A stretch of 64,000 nt of DNA from Sporisorium sorghi (taxonomy: Eukaryota; Basidiomycota; Ustilaginomycetes; Ustilaginales; Ustilaginaceae), in NCBI GenBank assembly GCA_023212695.1, contig JALCCG010000043.1:45041-109040 (forward strand), read 5' to 3'. Position 1 is the stretch's first letter, and every line of letters starts with the position of its first letter. The position numbers were made by a program, and so were the translations under genes. This document shows, piece by piece, positions 9,555 through 18,619 of this stretch. The notes beneath the pieces are model-generated. The model was not told the origin of the DNA. It was given only the letters and a program-made list of their open reading frames with translations, and made no database searches.

Positions 9555-10902
9555 TAAAGTACCGTCCGAAAAGAATTTAGACGATTTCCGAAAACCGAAA
9601 TTTTTGGTTTCATGAGGTCTGTCCACCATCCCCACCAACCCAAGTACCTGGAACACCGGCATGGTCCGCAGAAAGCCCCTCTCGACCAAATTGCAGGGTT
9701 GCATTATCACGTATGCCGATGCTAGATGGTCTATGAAGGTGATATCTGACAGCATTGGTGTCCCAAAAGCTACTGTCAGTATAACCATGAAGAAGTTTAA
9801 ACAAAGGGGGCACAACTCAACACTTCATAAACTGGGTCATCCGCGTAAATGGAAGGCTTGAGACAATTGCCTATTGGTCCAGGAGATCCTCAAAAACCCC
9901 TTTCTTTTGTGGAGACAGCTGTCATCAGAGCTATACACTGACTGAAGACAATGGTGTACTGGAACAGCATTCATTGACGAATCACATTGTGCAAACCTTA
10001 TCTGACAGCTCGGAACTGCGCTAAACAGCTCACGTGAGCCCAGAACAACCTGTCAACCGACTGGAAGAAGGTTCTTTTTACAGATGAGTCGGCTATCAAA
10101 GTCGGTGATCGACCCGGAAGGCTGTTTGTAAGCTGTCAGAAGAACCAAGCATATGAATTCTGGAACATGGTACCTGACTTTCATAGCAACCAGTTCTCAG
10201 TTATGGTGTGGGCCGGCATCGCTTATGGTGTCAAGACCAACCTTCTTGTCATCCCATTGGTTCGTTGGCATATGCCTTTGGTGGCCAAACACTGAGCTAT
10301 GTATCCAACTACTGATCCCATTCTGCCTCAGAGGTGGATTCTGGCCAAAACACTGGATGCAAAAAAGTATGTCAACCTCATCATCGGTGGCCCAATAAAG
10401 GAGTACACCGAGAGGTTTGAACTAGTGCTTGTAGAGGACAACAGCAAGGTTCATACAGCGAACATATGCAAGGAATGTTGTAACCACCATGGTATTAGGT
10501 CTATTGATCATCCACCTTGCTCACTGGACTTAAATCCTATCGAAAACATCTGGAGTATACTCAAAACTAGGATTAGTCAACGGCCGAGACAAGCTAAGAC
10601 TCCCATGGAGCTTGCCAAAGCCGTGGTTGAGGCCTGGAACTCCATCCCAATCAATTACATCAATGCATGTATCGAGTTGATGGAGAGGCGTGTGAAAGCA
10701 GTGCTTACTAAGCAAGGGGGACTGCTCAAGTACTGACCTGTATCCAGCTGAAAGCTGGGCTTCGAACCTCTCTGTCTCAGTGCTAAAACCTTACATAATC
10801 ATAAGGCTGTGGTGACAATCAGACAAAGTGATATGATGGTAGTACTCAGCCAGTTGAATGATTATCTACATTTCGTCTAAATTTTTATCCGACGGGTCTT
10901 TA
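9555..10902 (+). mobile_element. Tc1/mariner-type element inserted in F5 exon 1
   Basis: The element covers 9557-10900 (1344 bases) between TA duplications at 9555-9556 and 10901-10902. The ends are inverted repeats: the left reads AAGTACCGTCCG and the right, on the other strand, AAGACCCGTCGG; both continue into AATTTAGACGA. Length, TA target and end structure fit Tc1. The transposase inside is broken, so the copy is not autonomous. Confidence 0.88.
9661..10736 (+). pseudogene. Broken Tc1-type DD34E transposase
   Basis: The start (MVRRKPLSTKLQG and SMKVISDSIGVPKATVSI) is a Tc1-like helix-turn-helix. Later pieces read LFTDESAIKV (first catalytic Asp), VMVWAGI, and VEDNSKVHT to LDLNPIENIWSILK (second Asp and Glu). 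Thirty-four residues separate the last Asp and Glu, the DD34E spacing of Tc1. The pieces lie in different frames and are cut by stops (for example just after 9856 and near 10291), so no full protein is made. The segment encodes nothing of F5, whose exon it interrupts. Confidence 0.85.
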
Positions 10903-11084
10903 GGTGTTGATAAGGTCGTGGGAGTGTCTGGTAGAGCACGCCGGATTTGGCGCTATTCCACAGTACGTGAATTTCTTGTGAGCACTGCTCAAAGACAGTA
11001 GGGAGGTTCGTTAACGTAGGCGCCTTTCGCCGTTAACGTGAGGAGCAGCAGAGTGGCAAGGCAGAGCGAGCGGGAGAAGAACAT

Positions 11085-11976
11085 GCTAGGAGTGTGGTGA
11101 TGTTGAAGATGAGGGGCGAAGGTCGGGGCCACAAGTCAAGATTTGAGAAGCTAGGACGGACTTTGCACGGTGAGATACGGTGATCTTGGCAGCTGACACG
11201 CAACAAGGTACAAGAACGAATGCTCAACCAAATTGGAGAGCGAGCTCCGAGTGATCTTGCTTCTTCATTCGGCGGAAGTTGCCCTGGTAATCGTGGCTAC
11301 CTTTTCTTCCCACGCTTGTATGACAACAACGCTGACAGGAGAAGTATAAAGCTGTGATTGCAAAAAGTGCTCAGCTGGTTTATTTCCTGGCCGAAGTGGT
11401 CTAAGAACGTGATATTCAGGGAAGCCGCGCATAGAGCTTTCTCACACTCCAGATGCAAACAACACAGCTACGGAATCGAAGATGCTCAGATTAGCAGCGC
11501 AGCAAGCAATCGCTCCGAACAACCTTAGACTGGATCCGATGGACGTAAGACTCGAGGGAATGATTGGCATCCGGGCTGTTGACAACCGTCGGTCGCATCT
11601 CGGTCCATAACTCCTCAAAGACCTTGATGAGGGGGGAAGAAATGTTCCCACGGGCTTGACCCACCATTAAGTCTGTCGGCCGCATTTCATCTGACAGCCA
11701 CACATTTCATCTGACAGTTCGTTCCAGGCAAAGTTGACTGTCCTCGGAAAAAGAGTGGTCAGACGGACGAGCTTTTCCAAGGGGGACGCTCGTTACATTC
11801 GGAAGCTCGACAAGGACCGACGAACGGACGCAGACGTCATTCGGAGTTCAGAATTCTCGATATGATGGGAGATCCCTACATCGCCTTTTTTAATGGTCAG
11901 GCGTTTGGTGGCAGAGAAAAGCGAAATGGGATGCATCGATTAATTCTACGAAGGACCATCGAGAAAGCACTGCTGA
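11085..11976. other. F5 upstream region, no gene supported
   Basis: Holds the F5 promoter side and the 3' flank of F6. A minus-strand frame at 11491-11703 contains LIKVFEELWTEM, which slightly resembles the LW motif of family exon 1. It has no signal peptide, splice pattern or later exons, so I leave it uncalled. Confidence 0.35.
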
Positions 11977-12781
11977 CTAGAGCCCCCCCGTGCTGGATTC
12001 ACCTCGTCCGATGCTCAGGTCTTTGCCCCAGCTTCGACGCTGTTCTTCGTAGGCTGCTTTCAGGCGTGTCTGGTCCTGCGCGCTCCTCACAAGGGCGGGA
12101 TTGTGTGCCTGCTCTTGCGCCGTCAGAACTTTGCGCTTTTGGTCTTTGGTGAATTCTTGAATCAGCCTTTTTGCCATACCGACCCGTACGTTGAATCCCT
12201 TCAGCTCGAACTCGCCAAAATAGTAGGGACGCTTATCTATTTGCTTGACGCGCCAAAGGAACCTGTTCACGTCAACATTGTCAAATGTGAGAATCAGCTT
12301 GCGCTTCAAAGTACCGGTCGGGTACCATTTTATTGTAGCACGCACTTGGTTTTTCCATTATGGACCTTGGATGCTCTGCGAAAGCACGATCAGGATGATT
12401 TGCGGACGCATGAGGGTCAGTGTATTGGTGATGTACAGCTGCTAAGAGCAAAAGCAAGACTTACTTTCTGTCGTATATTTGACTGTGACGTAGATGCGAG
12501 TGTGTAGTAAGGGTCAGAGCAAGCGCATGAGACAAGGGACTGGCAATACAGAAAACTCACGCGTAGTATTCGTCAACGATGCCTGCGCCCTTCCCCTTCA
12601 GAAACGTGTGCCAAGCCTTCGCTATGGGTGTGGCTTCGTTGACATGGGGGTGAAAGACACCCTTCTCGGCTTCTTGCCACAGCCAATGGGCGAAATAGTT
12701 GGCCGCGACCGCGTTCGGAATCCCGGCAAAGACAGGGCCGACGGCGGCCGAGAAAACGGCGAGAATGAGGAAGTATTTCAT
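11977..12781 (-). CDS. F6: small secreted protein, effector-like family
   Basis: Four exons on the minus strand: 12781-12561, 12482-12465, 12375-12346 and 12262-11977 (221, 18, 30 and 286 bases). The introns are phase 2 and GT-AG (78, 89 and 83 bases). The product has 184 residues. The ATG at 12781 gives a signal peptide (MKYFLILAVFSAAVGPVFAG). Exon 1 has HWLWQEAEKGVF and AWHTFLKGKGAGIVDEYYA. The microexons encode about 6 and 10 residues (QIYDRK; ASKVHNGKTK). Exon 4 has KFLWRVKQ, a MAKRLIQEFTKDQ helix and the tail RRSWGKDLSIGRG. A TATATATA box lies about 95 bases upstream. Intron 3 resembles intron 3 of F7, which suggests recent shared ancestry. Function unknown; no known domain. Confidence 0.78.
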
Positions 12782-12872
12782 GACTGTTAGGCGAAGGGAA
12801 GGAGAATGGTGAGTGAAGTGTGTTCTCAGAGTACTGAGGGATCAATTGCACAATCTCGTGAGACAAGGAAAG

Positions 12873-12881
12873 ATATATATA
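12873..12881 (-). promoter_or_regulatory. TATA box of F6
   Basis: An alternating TATATATAT stretch about 95 bases before the F6 ATG. Confidence 0.5.
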
Positions 12882-12977
12882 CAAAGCAAAAACTGCGTGT
12901 GACACGCGTGTAAGAGGGGCCCGAGGCCACCGTCGACACATGAAGCAACGGCGGGGGTCTTGTCCAAAAGTTTGCTT

Positions 12978-12987
12978 CTTTAAGTAC
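12978..12987 (-). promoter_or_regulatory. Shared GTACTTAAAG element before F6
   Basis: On the minus strand GTACTTAAAG follows CGAGCAGAGGCCGGAGG. The same pairing of a CGTC[AG]AGCAG-like box and GTACTTAAAG is found before F7 and F8. Confidence 0.45.
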
Positions 12988-13774
12988 CAGTGTCGAGCCC
13001 CTCCGGCCTCTGCTCGGCGAGGCGAGTCCTAGAGAGCAATTTTTTTTCTCCCTCAGAGCGATAGAACCAGGCTCTTGTCGATCAGCCTACACTGTTTGCT
13101 CTGTAGAGAGTGAAATTTTTTTATCTCAAGATGGGCGTGCACTGTCACGCTCGCAGCCCTGGTATAGTGCCGAAGTGCATTTCACACCCACTAGCAAGCC
13201 ACTTAGGGGCTTCAGGCGCGCAACGTTGCACCTGCTGATCTGCGTGCCTCAGCTTATCAGAGCGTGCTGAATAAAAACTTCATATGATGAAGCATCGCGG
13301 GCTGCATATCGTTCAATTTCCCTCATGCACTGTGCGGTGTTGTGTCTGACCGGGCACCTTTCGGAGACTTTGGTGCTTGTTAATGTAGGCTGTTGCTGAT
13401 CTTTGCGCCCGATTACAAACGGCTTGGTTCTTGCCACTCGATCTCGAAACCTCTTCGCAATGTGAAGCTGCGGCCAAATGACACAGCGGTTCAAGCTCGT
13501 GTGGACGCTGCGTTTATTCATGCTCACACCTTCAAATCAAAAACAACACGTTTCGTGTCGTCGGCTTTCACCAGAGTTGAAACTGCCACAAGCTAAGCCG
13601 CTTTCAAAGCGAGCCGCAACATCACACTCGATGAAGGCAGGAGTTTAAAAAGTGCACGCATGCGTCGTCAGGAGTTAGGCATTCGAGCCATCAAGGTAAA
13701 AAGCTCGCTGGTAGCTTGATGAGATGGAAGCGTTGATCGTCGCCAACCGAGGATCTTTGACAAAGCTTTGCCTT

Positions 13775-14751
13775 TCAGAACCCGTCCGAGCTGGAACTGC
13801 CCAAGCTCAATTGTCTGCCCCACTCCTTGCGTTCATCTTCATGCCCGCCCGACCTAGATGTGCCACTTCCCAGGCTCAACTGTCTTGCCCACTCCCTTCG
13901 ATCATCTCTTTCCAGGCTCAAATCTCCTGCCCATTCCCTTCGCTCACCTAAGTGGCGTTCCATGGCGAGCGTTCTGGCAACCTCCCTTTGTCGTTCAATA
14001 GCGGCACCGCGTTCCATGGAGAGCTTTCTGGTGAGTTCCCATTGTCGTGCCATGGCAGCGGGGCTTTGGGCGCGTTCTTTGGCAAATTCGTGGACCAGCT
14101 TTTGCACCATGGCAGACCTGACCCCTGGATTGGGAACTCCCCAAAAGTGCCGATAAGGGGACTTCTTCTTGATGAGTCGAAGGAATCTAGCGGCATCAAT
14201 AATGACAAGATGTGAGAATCAGCTTGCTCGCCGAAGACCTAGTTTGTTCAAGAATCGAGGATGATTACTTGCATGCTCTTTCCATTGTGTTGTTGGGCTT
14301 TTCCCCTATCGAAGCGAAGCGATGAATTGGAATGATCACCGAAAGAAATTGGGTCAATGTGCTGATCCTGTATGGCAAAAGCGCGGACCCGACTTACTCA
14401 TTCCCAAACTTCTCGCTGAGATACAACAATGAATGCAAAGCAAGTGTCAGAGCAGGCTTGTGCGACAGTGTTGCGGGAAGGGATGAGCACTGCTTGAAAA
14501 GCTTACGCGTAGAAGTCCTTAACAATGCCCTCGCCTCGTGTTTTCAAAAAGTTGACCCAAGCCGTGGGGTCTCCGTGCTCCTGAGACGACCCAGTATCAA
14601 AAAACCTATCGGATTCGTCCCAAAGATGTTTAATAAGCTTATTTCCAGCTAGAACTTGATTTTTGACTTCAATCGTCATAGGCGGGGCTGCGTGAGCGAG
14701 GCCGAAGATGGTAAGGAAGATCGTGAAAGTGAGGATGTGGAAGGGCTTCAT
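13775..14751 (-). CDS. F7: secreted family member, repeated W..xLSLG tail
   Basis: Four exons on the minus strand: 14751-14507, 14415-14398, 14305-14273 and 14186-13775 (245, 18, 33 and 412 bases), all phase 2, 235 residues. Intron 3 must use a GC donor (GCAAGT at 14272-14267) to keep the frame; the only nearby GT donor adds four bases and breaks it. The ATG at 14751 opens a signal peptide (MKPFHILTFTIFLTIFGLAH). Exon 1 has LIKHLWDES and WVNFLKTRGEGIVKDFYA. Exon 4 begins IFLRLIKKK, has a MVQKLVHEFAKE helix, and then about five imperfect copies of a R.x.W/V..xL[SA][LM][EG]R unit, the last two reading RREWARQLSLG and RKEWGRQLSLG. The GTACTTAAAG element lies 71-80 bases upstream. Function unknown; secretion predicted. 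Confidence 0.76.
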
Positions 14752-15214
14752 GGCTGGTCAGGTCAACAGAGGTGAGATAGTGAGCGAAAGAAGGAAGTGG
14801 TTGTGGGCAATGAACCTGCGACTTTAAGTACTCTTGCTCAGCCTCCTCGAAACTCTGCTTGACGAGACAGCGAATGAAGTGGCAGCGAATGAAGTGGCAG
14901 CGAGTTTGTGCTATCCTCTGGTGGGGCTTTACGCTCAGAAAAAAAAACCTCTCGCTGCGCGGAGCCTGTGCCACAGTTAATGAGGCTGTGCCGCTGTTAA
15001 TGAGAAGGTGACACGTTCAGCGTGTGATACTGCTAGTTGGCGTGCTAGTGGAAGAGCGCCACCATTTTGTACGAGAAGTTGCCAGAATGCCAGAGAGCGC
15101 GTTGAAATGAAAAGGCTGGTGCCGAGCGGGTTCAGTAAGCTCACTGGCGTCGCCGGTTGCATGCCATTTTCCTTCATGTCGTTGACTGACCGGGCGTCGC
15201 TCTAAGAGTTTGGT
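14752..15214. other. F7 promoter and intergenic region
   Basis: Holds the GTACTTAAAG element and two copies of GGCAGCGAATGAAGT near 14870-14900. No gene was found before the short transposon at 15215. Confidence 0.4.
14822..14831 (-). promoter_or_regulatory. Shared GTACTTAAAG element before F7
   Basis: GTACTTAAAG on the minus strand, 71-80 bases before the F7 ATG, preceded by CGTCAAGCAG about 33 bases upstream. Its position suits a TATA-like core element. Confidence 0.5.
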
Positions 15215-15714
15215 TAACGTGTTTCACGTAGATGAGGAATTCACGTAGATGTGGAATTTTTACACAATATAGCCATGTGCAGCCACTTTTTAAAAATGGA
15301 CCATGATCACTTCAACAGCATTTTTGTTAGTGGCACAAGTCTCAGCACATCCTATACAACGACATGGGCTTGTAGCCTGGATGTCAATGAATGTGCACAT
15401 ACCAATATCAGGCATGGTTGAGTTGCAGCCATTGCCAAAAAATGTGAAGTAAGAAAAAAGTCAATTTTGGCTGACACTGTAGCAGCACATGTTTACTTGT
15501 TCGCATTTTTGGCTTCTTTGGATCGGCGATATACTCATATGACCATAGTAGCATACTCTCAGACATAGTATCTACGTGCCTTGAAGGTTTGAGGTTCATT
15601 GGAGGACTTTGTACTAATGGTCAGGAGCCTTTGAAGTGATCATGGTCCAGTTTAAAAAAGTGGCTGCACACAGCTATATTGTGTAAAAATTCCACATCTA
15701 CGTGAAACACGTTA
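15215..15714. mobile_element. Short non-autonomous element with long inverted ends
   Basis: The element spans 15217-15712 (496 bases) between TA dinucleotides at 15215-15216 and 15713-15714. The ends are inverted repeats of about 90 bases with small differences: ACGTGTTTCACGTAGATG, then TGGAATTTTTACACAATATAG and a GCAGCCACTTTTT block running to TGATCACTTCAA. The left end carries an extra AATTCACGTAGATG copy. There is no coding capacity. The outer 35 bases match the right end of the pogo-like element at 3294-5116, so it is likely a MITE mobilised by that family. Confidence 0.82.
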
Positions 15715-16318
15715 GTGTTGTAACATGCTGCTGTTCCATTCTGTGCCCCATAAAAGAAGTGTTGTTTCGAATACCTTGTGCGATGTACAGCGCCAGCTGT
15801 ATGAGGTGAACCCTCGCAAAACTCAGTCAAGTCTGGCAACCATCGAGGCGGTCGCATCATTCCCTTGCCCACTGTGGGCCAACAATTCGTGCATGGTGGG
15901 AGCGGAGGTCTCTGAGGGCGTCGCTTTTCGATTCAGCGTCACTCGCAGCATGCCGGAACAAAATGATTGCGGCCAATTCCTGTGATGAGGCCTGCAAGCT
16001 CAAAGAGACTACTTGCCCGCCAGGAAGGGGGCTGGTCGGGCGCAAGAACTTGATATTACCAGTGAGGGAGTAGAGTGGGCACGACGCGATGACCAGCCTA
16101 GCGGCAACGAAAAGAGATGATAGTGGAAGAGAAGAGGCCCACGACTATATGAAATTTATGCACGAAGGTGGGAGGCGAGTTCCGCTCGCTCGGACCTTCT
16201 CGCCCTTTCCCACAGATTAGACACTGACGAGACGATCTCTCTAGTCACAAACGTGAGGGAATGGCAAGCAGAGGCTGTGGTGGCCATCAACGGCATGTCT
16301 ACGACAAAACCTTGCCTT
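15715..16318. other. Intergenic, no gene seen
   Basis: Between the MITE and the end of F8. I see no family exon, tRNA or repeat. Confidence 0.4.
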
Positions 16319-16759
16319 TCAATGCCAAGCCGAGCTGGATCCTCCGCCTCCAAGGCTTAGTTCGTTTGCCCATGCCTTTCGCTCTTGCATGACGCGCTCT
16401 TTTTTGATCAGATACGTGCGGAAATTCGTGATCAACGCATGCGAAAGGGCCATTCTAGGCTCTGACAAGCGTGGTTGGTACGTGACCTTGTTCTTTTCTG
16501 TGAAAGACAAGGCTCGGAGGAACCTAGCAATACCAACGCGGACTAAATGTGAGAAAGAGCCTGCTCGACAAGGATCTGACTAGCTGAAGAGTCCGAGGAA
16601 TGACTTACCTGTTTCTTCCTTGACGGTTTGCCCGTTCTCTGTGGAAGCAGGTTGGAACGGATAATGAACAAACTGTCAATGCCTCCCCTCCGAGTGATGC
16701 TGGTGAACAGCAGGGGCAATAAGACGACTTACATCCGTTCAGGATTGTTGTCCACAATG
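16319..16759 (-). pseudogene. F8: family remnant lacking exon 1
   Basis: Exons 2-4 of the family plan are present on the minus strand at 16759-16733 (27 bases), 16638-16609 (30) and 16523-16319 (205), joined in phase 2. Exon 4 starts RFLRALSF, has MALSHALITNFRTYLIKK and ends AWANELSLGGGGSSSAWH, a very clear family tail. No exon 1 with a signal peptide, LW motif or W..FL motif is found upstream. Instead the GTACTTAAAG promoter-like element lies only 31 bases before exon 2, so a deletion probably removed everything from the leader to intron 1. Without exon 1 the product could not be secreted by the usual route. Confidence 0.7.
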
Positions 16760-16790
16760 CTAACCGACGAGATCTGGTCTGGACGTGCAA

Positions 16791-16800
16791 CTTTAAGTAC
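16791..16800 (-). promoter_or_regulatory. Shared GTACTTAAAG element before F8 remnant
   Basis: GTACTTAAAG on the minus strand, preceded by CGTCGAGCAG as in F7. It is now fused close to exon 2. Confidence 0.45.
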
Positions 16801-17655
16801 AATCGCCAAGCTTCCCTTCAGACCTGCTCGACGAAGCGAATCACATCGAGACCGACATAGCGCGCACCCAGGGACCGATTGTTTAGAGTCTGTTATTGAG
16901 AGGGTGAAGGCTTTTGCTCTGAGAGCAGAGCAACTCCTATTCAGCAGGCTTTTTCCGTCTAGCTCGTTGATTTGCTTGTTGGCGAGAAAGCGTCCATATT
17001 CTGCGTGAAGTCACGAACGTTTGAGTGGGTCGAGCGCTCGTGACCAACATTAATAGGACGTTGTCACAGGCCGAAAAGCTTCCGTGACTGCTCGTACATC
17101 GTCGTAGCTGCACCGGTCTATGTTCGGCGTTTCAGGTGCTTATCATAGTAACGCTGTTGTTGCATTGTGCGCTTTGCATTGTGCGCTCTACCACAAAAGG
17201 CATCTTTCTTGGCACTCGAGTTGTGACAGCTCGCGCATGGTGTCGTCGCAGCCGAACGTTGCTGATGTCCATGCTCGTCAACAAAATTTGTATGCATCCA
17301 AGGAGCATTGTGGCGGTAGCATCACCTTTTGGCCTTTGTGCTCCCTCTCAACACTGTCCGAAGTTCAGCACAAGGTGGGAGAGATGATCTCAGTAATGCC
17401 ACGCTTCATAGAGCTGCATACTTTTGTTGCGGGCCTCTTTGCGGTATCACATGCACTACCTCAGCTGCCCATGTGACCGCTGTTCGACCCACACGGCTCG
17501 ACGTGTCGGAGTTGTGACGGAGCCTAACTCCGTCGCCGCCTCCATGCCTGTCTCACACTTAAAACTCGTGCGAGAGGGCCAAAGCCTCCTGGATTGCGAA
17601 ATGAAAAGTTGAACGCCGACAGCGGTGGCTCGGTGACTTTCTACATGGACGCTGT
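16801..17655. other. Intergenic, no gene seen
   Basis: Between F8 and F9. I searched both strands for the lost exon 1 of F8 and for other family exons and found none. Confidence 0.4.
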
Positions 17656-18469
17656 TCAATGATCGCTGTCGCTACCGCTAGTGTCAGGAGGAGTGAGGCT
17701 GTGGTGCTCTTCTACACTGGCGTCTCTGATGTGATCGCTCGTGCTAGAACCAGGCAGACCAAGGCTAGGGTTCTCCGCTGAGATCGTTCCATATTTCTCC
17801 TCGATTTCCTTTTGGTAGCGCAGTTCATCTTCAGCGAAGCGTCTGATCAACTCGAAAGCCAATCTACGCTCAACGTCGTCGGTGAGCTCGTACGCGTTCT
17901 TGTTCTCGAAGCGAACGGCTTGTAGGAACCTGTCGACATGCGCTTCGACTGAACGTCAGAATGAGTTCACGTCTGGGACACATTGGGGTTGCGGCTAATC
18001 ACGTACCTGTCTTTGCCGTGTTCGATCGCTTGAACGCTGCAAATTCACAGTTGGGATGGCTCCACACAAGGTCAGCCCGTGAGCTGGCTGTGCATGGATA
18101 CAGCGGAGAAGCGACTTACCCATCACGATCGTGGGGAAACTCATCCCTGAGGTGCAATAGCAAGTGCGAAAGACGTCAGGACAGTGATCGAAAAGCTTCA
18201 TTTGGATCAGGCCGTGGAAATCGATGTTACCTGTAAAAATCGTCGACGATGCTCTCACCATCGTTGTACAGGAACATCCCCCAACGAAGCGCTTTGGAAT
18301 TCAATGTTGGATACAGCTCGTGGCTAAAGACGTCCTTGCTAGCTTGGCCCCACAAATGCTTGACGACATCGTCGCCAGCTTGCACCGCTTCGGGCATCGG
18401 CGGTGTCGCGAACACGACGCTAAGGATGGCAGAGAGAGCGCTGAGTAGAATACGAAAGAAGCCCTTCAT
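17656..18469 (-). CDS. F9: small secreted protein, effector-like family
   Basis: Four exons on the minus strand: 18469-18231, 18146-18120, 18036-18007 and 17929-17656 (239, 27, 30 and 274 bases). Introns of 84, 83 and 77 bases are GT-AG and phase 2. The product has 189 residues. The ATG at 18469 opens the signal peptide (MKGFFRILLSALSAILSVVF); the longer upstream frame has none of its own and is not used. Exon 1 has DVVKHLWGQASKDVF and WGMFLYNDGESIVDDFYR. The microexons encode DEFPHDRDG and VQAIEHGKDR. Exon 4 starts FLQAVRF and has a RLAFELIRRFAEDEL helix. The C-terminus is serine/histidine-rich with only NPSLGLPG in place of the usual LSLG tail. Function unknown. Confidence 0.78.
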
Positions 18470-18619
18470 GGCCGGCTGCCTTTTACAAAAGGACGAGGAG
18501 CAGACAGAGTGGTAGCGGTCGAAGGGAAGCGGCAGCGAAAGAACCGCAAGTTTGGTCAAAGTGCATGTTCGTGCAGAACCACGGAGCTCTTTGACGCTTT
18601 GAGAGTGCGTGGAACACCT

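Larger units (their letters stand above)
8983..11084 (-). pseudogene. F5: family member split by a Tc1-type transposon
   Basis: The gene runs on the minus strand. Exon 1 is in two pieces, 11084-10903 and 9554-9493, on either side of the transposon at 9555-10902. Exons 2-4 follow at 9394-9374 (21 bases), 9304-9275 (30) and 9187-8983 (205), with phase 2 joins. The ATG at 11084 opens a signal peptide (MFFSRSLCLATLLLLTL). A one-base frameshift near 11000 separates this frame (TGA at 10991-10989) from the frame with the family motif VLWNSAKSGVLYQTLP. The far piece carries EAWETFL and NIVEAYYR. Removing the element and one TA would join the two pieces in the same frame, so the insertion came after the family plan was set. 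Intron 1 has an unusual GTTCGT donor and a 19-base homopolymer. Exon 4 starts RFLALI and lacks the LSLG tail. Confidence 0.75.
12782..13774. other. F6 promoter and intergenic region
   Basis: Holds the TATA box (12873-12881) and the GTACTTAAAG element (12978-12987) of F6. No supported gene was found from 13000 to 13774. Confidence 0.4.

Noticed and set aside
11491..11703. Frame with LIKVFEELWTEM, possible tenth family exon 1
   Set aside because: No signal peptide, no W..FL motif and no microexons or exon 4 downstream; the match is too short.
16156..16353. Minus-strand frame with SNLWERARRSERAEL, possible family piece
   Set aside because: The LW match is isolated, overlaps the end of F8 in another frame, and lacks every other family feature.
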